This document shows positions 17,384 to 25,879 of a stretch of DNA of 64,000 nt, in pieces. The translations under genes and the position numbers were made by a program. The notes under the pieces are model-generated. The model did not search any database. It had not been told where the DNA came from and saw only the letters and a program-made list of their open reading frames with translations. The DNA comes from Pandoraea norimbergensis (GTDB taxonomy: Bacteria; Pseudomonadota; Gammaproteobacteria; Burkholderiales; Burkholderiaceae), in NCBI RefSeq assembly GCF_001465545.3, contig NZ_CP013480.3:1240001-1304000 (forward strand), in the 5' to 3' direction. How positions within the stretch are numbered: the first letter of the stretch is position 1; each line of letters starts with the position of its first letter.

Positions 17384-18821
17384 GCAGCATCCCCAAACCT
17401 TTGCCGTGAAGATGACTCGCGCGAGGCGTTGCTGCAGACCGGCCGCATCCATTGTCGGGTACAGCTCAGCGAGCATACCCAGCAACTCATCCGGTTGCGC
17501 GCCTTTCGCAACCGCTTTAAGAGCGGCGCGAGCATCGCCTGGGCATCTGCGCTCATTGCATCAGCGGAGAGCGAATCCAGTGCCAGATCGATGGCATCCT
17601 GATCGGGCGCGTCATCGGATTCCGCAAACGCTACCGATTGCGTCGTGGGCGAAGACGTTCTACCAGATCTGCGTCCTGGAGGTCGTAGGCGCGCTTGAAG
17701 TAAGCCGGGGTGAGCTTTGCGCCGGCCCGAACCAGCTTCTCGTCGCGCTCTGCCAGCATTTGGTCGACTCTTCTTGCTCCCACAAGGAAAACGCAGGCCG
17801 CGCACCATCGTTGAATTCAACTCACACACCCAACGGATCAGGGTGTTCATGGCTTCTTCGACAATGGCTTTGTCACCGTCGCGAATGTCGCGCGTCACCT
17901 CAAGACCTGCCTGGGCCGAGGCCGGTTCGCGCTTGCCTCGGTGGTTTGATTCTGGCCCAGCAACGCGATCGACACTTCGGAGCGGCAAAAGTGCAGCAGG
18001 CGTTCGTAGACGTCGGCGTTGTTCGCGCCATTGGCCGCTTCCTTGATCTCCACGCTGGAATCATCAGGAATGACAGCGACAGCGTCCTGCACCATGTCCT
18101 CGAGGCGATCGAGCAACTGGTTAGTCTCATTATCGGACGCGCTGCGTGGATGTTGCCGATCACCCAGGGAGCGCCGTACTTCTCGGTGAATTGCACCCAG
18201 AATTTCAGTCCACCCTTCTTGAACGTGGTCGCCAGAAGCACATGGACAAATCCGCGAAGCCGTAGGGATTGTCGTAGCTCGGATCCTGACGGGCACAAGA
18301 ACTTGCGCTGCGGCAATTCCTCGCCCTTGATCGGCTTTGCTTGGTGCGCAAGCACAGTTGGTTCCCCTCGTCGTACACAACCAGTCTGCAGGTTTGCCAA
18401 CAACATCAACGGGCACTAGGTAGCTGCGACCTTGCCCCACATCACTCCATCGGCTGATACCCGTAGAGGACAGCATCCAGCATCTCGGTGATGATGCGAG
18501 ACAGATCGAATCGGCGAAGATGGACTCGATCGATCTGGCCACGCGACTCTTGGCCTTTGCTCGGTCAAGCCCCACTCAAGTGCTTTCACGGCGGCTTTAC
18601 GACGGCGAATGCTGCCACCAACGTGTGGATCGGCACGTAGTTCCCGATAGACTTTCAAGTCCTTGCCGAGGGCTTTGAGCACGGGATCCGGGTTCGGCAG
18701 GTACATGCCGAGCGCGTAGAAATCGATGCTACTCCACGCGTTGCGATCTGATCGGACATGAGTGCTCGGCTCGGCGAACTGGACAAACTCGGTGGGGCTG
18801 ACCACATGCCTTGGCTTTCAT
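17376..18821 (-). pseudogene. Portal protein (DUF935, Mu gp29-like), about 20 frame breaks
   Basis: ATG at 18821 overlaps the terminase stop by 1 nt; the stop at 17376-17378 overlaps the MuF start. The gene is readable as a DUF935 portal of about 490 residues only after restoring about 20 single bases (for example near 18566, 18509, 18445, 18379, 18337, 18231, 18153, 17923, 17814, 17768, 17650, 17519). Recognisable segments: YLPNPDPVLKALGKDL, HVGGSIRRRKAAVKALEWGL, GLKFWVQFTEKYGAPWVIG, IALLGQNQTTEASA, VTRDIRDGDKAIVEEAMNTLIRW. The portal is the dodecameric DNA channel. As written it encodes no functional portal. Confidence 0.87.
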
Positions 18822-20329
18822 CAATACCCCTGTGTGATTCTGGCGCCGGTGCGGCGTCGCCGCGATTTCACTGCTACCGGCCCGTGGTTGATCTCGCGAC
18901 TGGCGAAGTAGGCGAGCGCGACTGCCACGGCTGCGTCGCCGTGACGCTTCCCCTTATCCTCACCGGTCGTGCGAGTCTCTGGAATGCGCGGCACCCCTTG
19001 ATGACCTGCACGGCTCGCAGATCCGCCAGGATGTCGGCGTCGCGCGGCAGACCATCGAGCGTGCATCTTCCAGCGCCGCTTTAACCGGTGGCATATGCTC
19101 GCGATACCACCTTCTGAGAGCATCACCTGCTGGATCCGGCTCGCGCCGTAGCGTTGCATGGCAACCTCGGCCAGGTACTGGCCATTGCCGCGCGCATCGA
19201 ACGCGCCGCCCGTGAAGCGAGGCAGGCGGTCGAGTAAGTAAAGGCGATCTGCTCTTGCTGGCGAAACGGCACGTTGCGCAGCTCCACTATGAAGGGCACA
19301 CGTCGTACAGGTTCTGCGCCTGAATGAGCGGAACGTGCACGGTCAGGTCGCCCGTGCGCCCGAAGTCCTCGCCGTTGAATGAGATGGCATCGGGCGCAGT
19401 GCTGCCAGTAGTGGGGCCATGTGCGCCTCTTGCCAGTCGCGGCATTCTGCGGCGCGGATGTGGTCCGGCAGCACTTCGAAGCCGATCGGCACTTCCAGCG
19501 CAGCACGGGCGTATCCGCAGACATGCGCGATTCGATCAACGCCCGAGACAACCAGGCGCCGCCTGAGTTGGCGGGCACGCAGTCCAGTTCCTCCTGTGCG
19601 CCGTCGCCATAGAACGCGTAGACGTCAGCATCCATGCCGCCTCATCCGACGCGGACCACTCTTTGCCCAGGCGCAGGCAGACGCGCCGGTACAGGCATCG
19701 GCCACGGCATCCTGGAACGTGATGCGATGTACCGTGCCTTTACGCTTCTTCGCCCGAATATCTTCACGAGCTCATTGAAGGCGTTATCAGTGCCGTTGTG
19801 CGTCGAGATAACGCGGACCCGACCGCCCCAGATCAACATGGCCAGCGCCGCTTTAAGCAACTCGCTCAGCTGGTCGTGGAAGGCAGCCTCGTCGATCACG
19901 ATCGTGCCTTGGCGACCGCGCAGGTTGGACGGCCGGCTGGTCAGCGCCACAATCCGGAACCTGACGCAGGAAAGCGGATCGTGAACGTCTTGATGTTCTT
20001 GTCCGCGTCGTCGTCTTCCCAGAAACCCTCTTCAATTTCGGACGCCGCGTGGTGAAACGCTCGAGCCCACATCGCACAGGCCTGGATGTACTCGATGGTC
20101 ATGTCCTGGTTGTACGCGATGTAATACACGTTCTGACCACCGGCCGAGCGATTGGCCGCCGCCGTCAGAACGTTGTCGCAGCTTCGCCCCAGGTGAGGCC
20201 CGTGCGGCGGCTCTTCTCGATCACCTTCAGCGGGGATTTGTCCGCGACCCAGCTTTGCTGATAGGCCATCAGCACCGGTGGCGCGTCGACGGTCGCCGTG
20301 TTGGGAAGGCGGGCGGGAATGGGGCTCAT
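18821..20329 (-). pseudogene. Terminase large subunit (Mu gp28-like), about 12 frame breaks
   Basis: Starts MSPIPARLPNT at 20329, overlapping the DUF3486 stop by 4 bp. Single missing bases are inferred near 20181, 19958, 19762, 19696, 19632, 19494, 19393, 19303, 19236, 19110, 19059 and 18994. The repaired protein of about 507 residues has the ATPase start (PLKVIEKSRRTGLTWGEA), the Walker B strand TIVIDEAAFHDQ, coupling motif VISTHNG, and nuclease-domain sequence (FNGEDFGRTGDLT, EDKGKRHGDAAVALAY). It packages phage DNA into proheads by headful cutting. The motif residues are all kept despite the broken frame. Confidence 0.88.
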
Positions 20330-20869
20330 CCGGCGATCCCCAGAATCTCGCGGCGCAATGCATCAACGGACTCCGCCGACAGGCCGCCTTTCTTAGCAAT
20401 CTTCTCAACGTTCGCGGCGGCGGCCTCGGCACGCGCCTGGATCTCAAGCCGGAATTTCTTCTGGTTCACGGACGCCCGCGCAAGCGTCGCAATGTTCTTC
20501 GCTGCACTGGACAACAGGCCGATCCGCTCAGCCGGATCTATATCGTCTTCTCCGGCCTCCTGCAGATTCACGATGCTCTCGAACAACTCCGTTTGCACCA
20601 GCCGATGACGGCCTCGGAACGGCGTCCTGATCGTCGGCCGCGCCCTCTGTGAGAAACCGCGCCGCTTCCGTACTGGCCTTGATGGCCGCAAAGCGCCGTT
20701 CGATCTTCTGGCCATGGCGATGAATCGCCGACTTGCTGATCTGGTAACCCTTCGTGCGCAGGATCTCTTCCAGCGCCTGATAGCCGCTGAAGTTGCTTTC
20801 TGCGAGGGCGCGCTCCAGCCAACGCCGCACGTCGTCCGGCAGGCCGTCGATGCTCGAGCGGCGCACCAT
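20326..20869 (-). pseudogene. DUF3486 protein (Mu gp27-like), frame broken
   Basis: Starts at the ATG 20869 (MVRRSSIDGLPDDVRRWLERALAE), which overlaps the gp26-like stop. The DUF3486 family (Mu gp27) is the likely small terminase partner: N-terminal HTH-like region (SNFSGYQALEEILRTKGYQISKSAIHRHGQKIERRF). Reading on needs two extra bases (or one less) around 20610-20620, after ARFLTEGAADDQDA; it then continues RHRLVQTELFESIV... to IAG and the stop. Repaired length about 181 residues. Confidence 0.82.
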
Positions 20870-21178
20870 TATTCGCTCCATACTTTTCCGGCCGTGCGAT
20901 ACCCGGCGCACAGTCGATCGTGTACTCAGCGATGTCTACGCCGTAACGCGTCAGGTCGGCGAACCACGCACCCGACGGCGACTTGTTCAAATCGACGAGG
21001 CGACGATCAGCGAGGTAGTCGAGCTCACGCCGGACTTCGAGCGCCGTCGTATCGGGGTAGATAGCGCGCATGACCTCCAGCAGAACTGCTCGTTGCTGGT
21101 GTGCGGACGGGCCTTGTCTAGCGTACTGATGAGATTCCAGCGCATCGACTCACGCCGGATTTTGATGTGGTCAACCAT
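20869..21178 (-). pseudogene. Mu gp26-like protein, two frame breaks
   Basis: Starts at 21178 (VDHIKIRRESMRWNLISTLDKARP). One base is missing near 21085, joining SNEQ to LLEVMRAIYPDTTALEVRRELDYL, and one near 20881, giving an ending PEKYW-SE before TAA 20869-20871. Length about 104 residues. The middle (EVRRELDYLADRRLVDL) looks like a winged-helix DNA-binding fold, as expected for Mu gp26-type proteins beside the terminase genes. It overlaps DUF2730 by 8 bp. Confidence 0.7.
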
Positions 21179-21515
21179 GGTTTGCTCCCTTCATTTGAAC
21201 GACCTCAAGCTTGTTATAGAGCGCGTCCAGCTTGGCCTCGATCACCGTTTGCCCACGGACGTAATCCTCACGCCGAACGTACTGCAGCGGCAGATCTGCC
21301 TGGAAGCGCAGAAAGTCACGCTCCAGGCGCGAAACGGTCTCGGCTTCCTTGCTGATCTGAGAGAGCAGCGTTCTGATCTGCTCCTCCTGTTTCAGGTCAC
21401 GCTCGGCCTGCCGGCGTTCAATCTGCGAGAGCAGCATCTTGCCCGCCCCGAACATGAAGCCCAGGAACGCCCCGAGCAGCGAAAGCATCTGCCAAAACTC
21501 CACCTGTACGGTCAT
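21171..21515 (-). CDS. DUF2730 membrane-anchored coiled-coil protein (Mu gp25-like)
   Basis: 114 residues, intact. One N-terminal transmembrane helix (about 9-27, LSLLGAFLGFMFGAGKML), then a long heptad-like coiled coil (QIERRQAERDLKQEEQIRTLLSQISKEAETVSRLERDF). Mu gp25 homologues (DUF2730) lie between the lysis and packaging genes; function unknown, perhaps lysis-related. It overlaps the next gene by 8 bp. Confidence 0.82.
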   Translation of the reverse strand: MTVQVEFWQMLSLLGAFLGFMFGAGKMLLSQIERRQAERDLKQEEQIRTLLSQISKEAETVSRLERDFLRFQADLPLQYVRREDYVRGQTVIEAKLDALYNKLEVVQMKGANHG

Positions 21516-21569
21516 TCGCAGGTTCCCCCGTATTGTTGAAAAATCATCGACGCGTTGTGACCCAGTCGA

Positions 21570-21800
21570 TCAGGTCAATGAACCGCCCGCGCACACGCCA
21601 TATAGGTCGTACATCGCCTTCAGCGCGAGGGCCACGTCATCGGCAGCATCACTTGCCGGAGCTGGTGGCAGCGGGCAGGCCGTCGAGTACTCCGCCGGAA
21701 GCGGCGGCTGCGGCGCGATCACGGGCGGCGTGGATGAGGTACATGCTGTCAGCATCAAAACGGCAACCAGAACGGCTACCGGCAGTCTTGGCGAGCACAT
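21570..21800 (-). CDS. Rz1: Rz1-like outer-membrane spanin (o-spanin lipoprotein)
   Basis: 76 residues from ATG 21800. A lipoprotein signal ends in the lipobox LTAC (Cys20), followed by a short proline-rich mature part (PPVIAPQPPLPAEY). It is out of frame and partly embedded in the Rz gene (21649-22056), the standard Rz/Rz1 arrangement. Together with Rz it would disrupt the outer membrane in the last step of lysis. A longer in-frame N-terminus is rejected because the lipoprotein signal must be at the start. Confidence 0.85.
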   Translation of the reverse strand: MCSPRLPVAVLVAVLMLTACTSSTPPVIAPQPPLPAEYSTACPLPPAPASDAADDVALALKAMYDLYGVCAGGSLT

Positions 21801-22056
21801 CGCGTAGTTCCTTCGTGGATTTCTGGTCCTGGGCGTTACGCAACGCGAGTGCATTGCGCATGTCACGGCTGGCCGCCTGGCTGTCCTGGATCAGGTGCTG
21901 GCTTGCGTCTATCAGGCCCGACAGGTTCTGGATGGTTTTTTCGGCGGTCTGGGCTTGCTGTGCATTCGCTTCGAAGTGGCGTCCGAAGAAGAAGCCACCC
22001 ACGGCCGCGCACAACATCACACACAGGGCGATCAACGCCACTCGCTCGCGCGTCAT
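21649..22056 (-). CDS. Rz: Rz-like inner-membrane spanin (i-spanin)
   Basis: 135 residues starting at ATG 22056 (a TTG two codons upstream is less likely; GGGAG is well placed for the ATG). One N-terminal membrane helix (about 6-24), then a periplasmic coiled coil (ANAQQAQTAEKTIQNLSGLIDASQHLIQ). The start overlaps the endolysin stop (ATGA). Rz1 is nested at its 3' end in another reading frame. Confidence 0.85.
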   Translation of the reverse strand: MTRERVALIALCVMLCAAVGGFFFGRHFEANAQQAQTAEKTIQNLSGLIDASQHLIQDSQAASRDMRNALALRNAQDQKSTKELRDVLAKTAGSRSGCRFDADSMYLIHAARDRAAAAASGGVLDGLPAATSSGK

Positions 22057-22778
22057 GTGCAACTCCCATGGCCCCAGCCAGCCCGGATATAAACCGGCTC
22101 AAGCAGTCGCAGAATCCGACGCGGGTACGCACGGTTCTCACGCCAATTGGCTTCGGACCGTCCGGCGTTGACGGTCTCGACGCTGCCAAACCATTGACCC
22201 GCGTCCTTGCCAGCCCGTTCGGTGGCAGTTTCATCGCGGATGACCCATCCCAGGCCGCCGTTATAGGCAGACAGCGTTTTGGCCATGCGCTCGCATGGCG
22301 TGCCGGCACTTACGCGCTGCCACAGATGATGGTCGTAGGTAACAAGCGCGCGCAGGCTCCAGCCCGGATTGAACGGTTGCCGATCGGCAAGAGCGGGATA
22401 AACCTGAGCGATCCACGTCGCAGTCGCCGGCATGAACTGCGCCATGCCCTGCGCGCCGACGTGCGACACGGCGTCGGGACGCCATCCACTTTCCTGATGC
22501 AACTGACCGGCGAACGTTGCAACGGGAGCGTCGATGCCCCAGATGGCGCGCGCCGCGCGCGTCAGGTCGGCGCGATACTGCCTTGCCGCGGCAGGAACCT
22601 GAGCGGTGGCCGGATGACTGAAAAACCCGCCCCAGTACAGCAGGCCAGCGAAGGCTGCCCACCGAAGGAGTGCGATCCAGAAATTGACGCTTCCTTGCAA
22701 GGACTCGCGGTGCTTGGCGGCGCATACGCCGAGCGAGAACAGCGCCACGGCAATCCAGACGATCTGCAGCGTGCTCAT
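22053..22778 (-). CDS. Phage endolysin, lytic transglycosylase (SLT family)
   Basis: 241 residues. The N-terminus has two hydrophobic segments (about 4-20 and 32-54), a possible signal-anchor. The catalytic SLT domain begins about residue 80: GQLHQESGW contains the general acid glutamate, followed by SHVGAQGMAQFMPATATWIAQVY and the AYNGGLGWV motif, all typical of soluble lytic transglycosylase. It cleaves peptidoglycan from inside at the end of infection. It is 2 nt after the holin stop and overlaps Rz by 4 bp. Confidence 0.9.
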   Translation of the reverse strand: MSTLQIVWIAVALFSLGVCAAKHRESLQGSVNFWIALLRWAAFAGLLYWGGFFSHPATAQVPAAARQYRADLTRAARAIWGIDAPVATFAGQLHQESGWRPDAVSHVGAQGMAQFMPATATWIAQVYPALADRQPFNPGWSLRALVTYDHHLWQRVSAGTPCERMAKTLSAYNGGLGWVIRDETATERAGKDAGQWFGSVETVNAGRSEANWRENRAYPRRILRLLEPVYIRAGWGHGSCT

Positions 22779-22779
22779 A

Positions 22780-23127
22780 TCAGAGCCCCAGAGCGACGCC
22801 GATCACCACACCAGCGACGATGGCTGCACGACGCAGCATGGCGGCCGCGAATACGAGCTGATAACCATCGACAACCGGATAGTCAGCCTCGTTCGACGGT
22901 TCGTCGGTACCGTGGCGCCAGTCACGCCGCAAGTAGGCGTCCGGTCGCGCATAGGGAAAGAGACCGCGATCCAGCCAGTACGCGACGACTGCGGCCAAAC
23001 TGATAAGGCTCAGCTTGTACAGCGCGACGGGCAGTTGCTGTGGAGAGACGAGCGCGATCGCGACAACGAGTAGCACGGCAGCGGCGAACCAGCCGAGCAT
23101 ACGGGGAAATCGTTTGGTGAAAGGCAT
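22780..23127 (-). CDS. Putative holin
   Basis: 115 residues from ATG 23127, which has the best ribosome site in the lysis cassette (AGGAGGGG 5 nt upstream). Three hydrophobic segments (about 10-28, 33-51 and 93-115). Start of the lysis cassette, directly before the endolysin, and resembling the putative phage holin family of BcepMu-like phages (FPYARPDAY segment). The three-helix topology fits a class I holin. Confidence 0.75.
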   Translation of the reverse strand: MPFTKRFPRMLGWFAAAVLLVVAIALVSPQQLPVALYKLSLISLAAVVAYWLDRGLFPYARPDAYLRRDWRHGTDEPSNEADYPVVDGYQLVFAAAMLRRAAIVAGVVIGVALGL

Positions 23128-23147
23128 TTGCCCCTCCTGAAATGAAT

Positions 23148-23169
23148 ATGCCGCCATGATCGGCGGCAT
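23148..23169 (-). terminator. Hairpin between the lysogeny operon and the lysis genes
   Basis: ATGCCGCC (23148-23155) pairs with GGCGGCAT (23162-23169) in the 157-bp gap between the membrane gene at 23285-24028 and the holin. There is no good T run, so it may be a weak terminator, or a site protecting lysis genes from repressor-operon read-through. Confidence 0.4.
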
Positions 23170-23284
23170 TCCATGAGGGGTCTTTTAATCAGGTTTAGAG
23201 AGAGTCGCTAGCGGTGCTACGCCGGAGCATCCGTTCACGAGATAGTCAATGTTTGGAAAACATACATTGAACAGCGCCTAGTGA

Positions 23285-24028
23285 TCAAAGCGCGCCAATA
23301 GCGAACATCAGACCTGTCGCCTCACTGGCACTGGCGGTATATGCCAGCCGCCCCACTTGCCGCTCAACTGGTTTGCCTGTCTTTATATTGTCCACCGCGA
23401 CCTTCGTCATCTCGACAACCTCGGAGCTATTCTCCTTTGCCGAAATAGTGGGGTTGGCTGCTTGTGTCGCAGCCATGAGGACAGCAATGGTCTTCGCCGG
23501 ATCGGTATTCGCGCCGCCACCTATCAACACCATCAGCTCTCTAAGCGACCCATCAGCTTTGTTGACTGTACCAATGAGGGCAACGCCAGGCCCCAAAGAA
23601 CGCTTGAACACGTCATTTACATTTCCTGACTCTATGTCGAGCTCCGCCATCTTGTAATCGCTGCTCACCTTGCTCACGATGCGGTTAAATCCCTGCCTGA
23701 ACTCTTCAGGCGACATTCCTAACGATTTGTCGGGTGTTTGAGGCACATCCTTCGAGGTGGTCACAGCAGAGGGAATTGCCTTGGCATCGGCCACCACATG
23801 CTCGGCACTGGCAATCGAGGTCGAATCGGGCGATTTTTCTGGCGCCAGTGCGCCAGCAATCACAAACGCAATGACAGATCCTGCCACGCCACCGACGAGA
23901 AAGTGAAGGCGCTTGGGTACTTCACCAGACTTCTTGTCTTTGAATAGAGAAGGTGCAATAACGCCGACGAGGGTTACCACAAGAAACAAGAAACTCAAGA
24001 CCCCGAACAACCCTGCGAGAAATGACAT
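23285..24028 (-). CDS. Membrane protein of unknown function in the lysogeny region
   Basis: 247 residues, not recognised. Two N-terminal transmembrane helices (about 8-28 and 44-63, HFLVGGVAGSVIAFVIAGAL), then a soluble domain (about 100-247) with a compact alpha/beta look (FKRSLGPGVALIGTVNKADGSLRELMVLIGGGA). It has its own AGGGG ribosome site and a TTGACA -35 on the minus strand at 24080-24085. It lacks the FH..VG.VAGRDIVN motif of its neighbours. Codon use and AT content are higher than the late genes around it, suggesting an accessory cargo gene. A 121-bp gap with an inverted repeat (24112-24143) separates it from the next gene upstream. Confidence 0.65.
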   Translation of the reverse strand: MSFLAGLFGVLSFLFLVVTLVGVIAPSLFKDKKSGEVPKRLHFLVGGVAGSVIAFVIAGALAPEKSPDSTSIASAEHVVADAKAIPSAVTTSKDVPQTPDKSLGMSPEEFRQGFNRIVSKVSSDYKMAELDIESGNVNDVFKRSLGPGVALIGTVNKADGSLRELMVLIGGGANTDPAKTIAVLMAATQAANPTISAKENSSEVVEMTKVAVDNIKTGKPVERQVGRLAYTASASEATGLMFAIGAL

Positions 24029-24149
24029 GAGACGCCCCTTTTTTGTGATCTGGGTTGGAAATTTTTCGTGCTACTTCGCTGTCAAAAATTGAATTGAAGT
24101 GAATCAACTCGCGGTCGGTGGATTTGCCCGATTTTACCGACCGGATATC

Positions 24150-24542
24150 TTAGCTTCGATCTTGAAGAATGGAATCAATGATCTCAATTCGGGTGCGGTA
24201 GTACACAACCATCTTGCCTTTGCGTTGCCTTATCGCCGTCAACCACAACATCGGCGCCAACATGGCACCTACCATCCACGCAACTAACCAAACCAGTCCG
24301 ACCATCTGAAATAAGGTGCCGGTCAGCAGCATCCACACAGACCCCGCCATCCCTGCAAGTAGCCAAAGACTCGGGATATTCAAAACGATGTCCTTGCGCA
24401 TCTGCCAAAGCTTTTTCTTACATCGTTTGAACTCTTGGTGAAGAGCGGGCGTCTCGCAATCCCATAACTTTTGAGATGCCATGTTAACTATGTCCCGGCC
24501 CGCAACCTGACCTACTTGGTTATGGAAATCTTGCCTGCCCAT
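24150..24542 (-). CDS. Small membrane protein with N-terminal VAGRDIVN motif
   Basis: 130 residues from ATG 24542 (GGAG 4 nt upstream). Residues 6-20 are FHNQVGQVAGRDIVN, the motif shared with the next gene and with the repressor C-terminus. A basic helix (EFKRCKKKLWQMRKDIV) precedes two transmembrane helices (about 60-80 and 84-105). The C-terminal tail (KGKMVVYYRTRIEIIDSIL) is probably cytosolic, so the motif and tail would both face the cytoplasm. No family recognised. Third gene of the repressor operon, 13 nt after the previous stop. A longer ORF start upstream is rejected as it overlaps the neighbouring gene and loses the motif position. Confidence 0.72.
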   Translation of the reverse strand: MGRQDFHNQVGQVAGRDIVNMASQKLWDCETPALHQEFKRCKKKLWQMRKDIVLNIPSLWLLAGMAGSVWMLLTGTLFQMVGLVWLVAWMVGAMLAPMLWLTAIRQRKGKMVVYYRTRIEIIDSILQDRS

Positions 24543-24555
24543 TGCTCCGTGTCCC

Positions 24556-25377
24556 CTAATGTTTGCTACGAGCTTTCGGATTATTTGAGGTTTGCTGCCA
24601 CTCCGGGCGACGCCCGCTCCCCATTGCGACACACTGAATGTCAGGTGCCTGTGGATTATCGATAATGCTCCCGACGGAGTAGGGTTTGCCATCGAATGCG
24701 CAGCCGTTCAATGCCGATTGGGCCGTAAGTGCCTTTTCACGAAACGCGTATGTTCCGTATCCACCAGTTGCCGCAGCAGCAAAAGCGAGTAACGCCAAAA
24801 TCCTGAGGCGACGCACACTGTGTCTCACATTAGCCAAGGCGCTAACAGCCGCCTTGTTCCGCTCGTTTATCTGTGAGACCTCGTCTGCGGCATCCATTAA
24901 ACGCGAATACTTGTTCTCAGACGCCTCCAGGTCGCGAGTCTGGCTCTTGAAGCGCTTTTCCAGGCTGGTGTATGCCTGATGATATTGGACGAGCTGAGTT
25001 TTTATCTTGTCCCTCTCAGCGATGACAGAAGACAGTTGGTCTGCCAAAAGTCTAAGTTTGACTGTCAGGTCCGGATCGTTTCCGGCGGAGGCGGCCTGAC
25101 GTTTGAGCTGAGCGTTTGATAGCAGCAGTTGGAGGATGGCCTCGGTCGGCTTGATCTGCTCAATGCTCATCTCCTCAATATTGTCGTTTCCTAGAATCCG
25201 GTGAATGGACGTCCAAGTTTGCTTCCCCGACTCCCCGTACTCGTCTTCGAGCTGTTTGACGTAGTTGTTTAAGGAACGACGCTCATCCTTTGTTAGCGGT
25301 CGCCCCTTCGAGTGGTGGTGATTAACGATGTCACGCCCCGCGACTTCCCCGACCTGGCCATGAAATTCTTGTGTCAT
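24556..25377 (-). CDS. Coiled-coil membrane protein with N-terminal VAGRDIVN motif
   Basis: 273 residues. Residues 5-19 are FHGQVGEVAGRDIVN, followed by HHH. Residues 28-70 form a charged helical domain with KDERRSLNNYVKQLEDEYG, which resembles prophage repressor-associated helices; residues 85-185 are a long coiled coil; one transmembrane helix (about 193-215, ILALLAFAAAATGGYGTYAF) is near the C-terminus; the last 50 residues carry two cysteines and would be periplasmic. Its ATG overlaps the repressor stop (TAATG), so it is translated directly with the repressor. Function unknown; perhaps immunity, exclusion or signalling. Confidence 0.75.
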   Translation of the reverse strand: MTQEFHGQVGEVAGRDIVNHHHSKGRPLTKDERRSLNNYVKQLEDEYGESGKQTWTSIHRILGNDNIEEMSIEQIKPTEAILQLLLSNAQLKRQAASAGNDPDLTVKLRLLADQLSSVIAERDKIKTQLVQYHQAYTSLEKRFKSQTRDLEASENKYSRLMDAADEVSQINERNKAAVSALANVRHSVRRLRILALLAFAAAATGGYGTYAFREKALTAQSALNGCAFDGKPYSVGSIIDNPQAPDIQCVAMGSGRRPEWQQTSNNPKARSKH

Positions 25378-25826
25378 TACTTACCTTTACGCACCTTGCC
25401 GTTATTCACGATGTCTCGACCAGCGATGTCCCCCGTCGGCGCTTGGTGAAACACCTGCATTGAACCTTCATACCTGGTCCCTTGCTGTGATTCGGATATC
25501 GGCGCTGGCTTTCTGCACAGTTGCACCACGGCCTTAGCGAGCTGCTGCGCGTCCAATTTTTTGTCCAGAGACAGCAGCGCGACCGCATCAAGTACAGCCT
25601 GATGGACTGCCGCCTCTCCAATCCCACCGCCGCGACGCTCCGCAGTCACGATGTATTGGATGTCTGCGCCTACCGACGCAAACGCACTAAGTTGCTGCGC
25701 CGTGGGAAACGTGTTGCCGGCCTCCCATTCTGCATAGGCACGCCTTGAAACGCTTGCCAAGCCCGCGAACCCCTCTTGGTTAAACCCCAAGCGCTTCCGC
25801 TCCTCCTTTAGTCGATTGCCAATCAT
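25377..25826 (-). CDS. Phage repressor (Xre-type HTH) with C-terminal VAGRDIVN-type motif
   Basis: 149 residues. An N-terminal Cro/CI-type HTH (residues 2-60, RLKEERKRLGFNQEGFAGLASVSRRAYAEWEAGNTFPT) is the likely lysogeny repressor. The C-terminus (125-141) is VFHQAPTGDIAGRDIVN, matching the N-termini of the two membrane proteins downstream. No peptidase domain for RecA-dependent cleavage is present. It diverges from the early operon and probably binds the 20-bp palindrome at 25856-25875 to stop early transcription. Confidence 0.85.
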   Translation of the reverse strand: MIGNRLKEERKRLGFNQEGFAGLASVSRRAYAEWEAGNTFPTAQQLSAFASVGADIQYIVTAERRGGGIGEAAVHQAVLDAVALLSLDKKLDAQQLAKAVVQLCRKPAPISESQQGTRYEGSMQVFHQAPTGDIAGRDIVNNGKVRKGK

Positions 25827-25850
25827 GAAGAAAACACCCCAAAAAATTAC

Positions 25851-25879
25851 TTGACTTGTGAAGCTAACTTCACAATAAT
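25851..25879 (+). promoter_or_regulatory. Early lytic promoter with embedded repressor operator
   Basis: TTGACT (25851-25856), 17 bp, AATAAT (25874-25879): a strong sigma-70 promoter for the early operon. Between the hexamers lies the 20-bp palindrome TTGTGAAGCTAACTTCACAA (25856-25875; 8-bp arms, 4-bp centre), overlapping both. Binding there would exclude RNA polymerase. No equally good promoter is seen for the repressor itself, so it may be weakly or auto-regulated. Confidence 0.8.

Noticed and set aside
17895..18575. 226-codon ORF read as a separate phage gene
   Set aside because: It is one frame of the broken portal gene; joins with neighbouring frames after base corrections.
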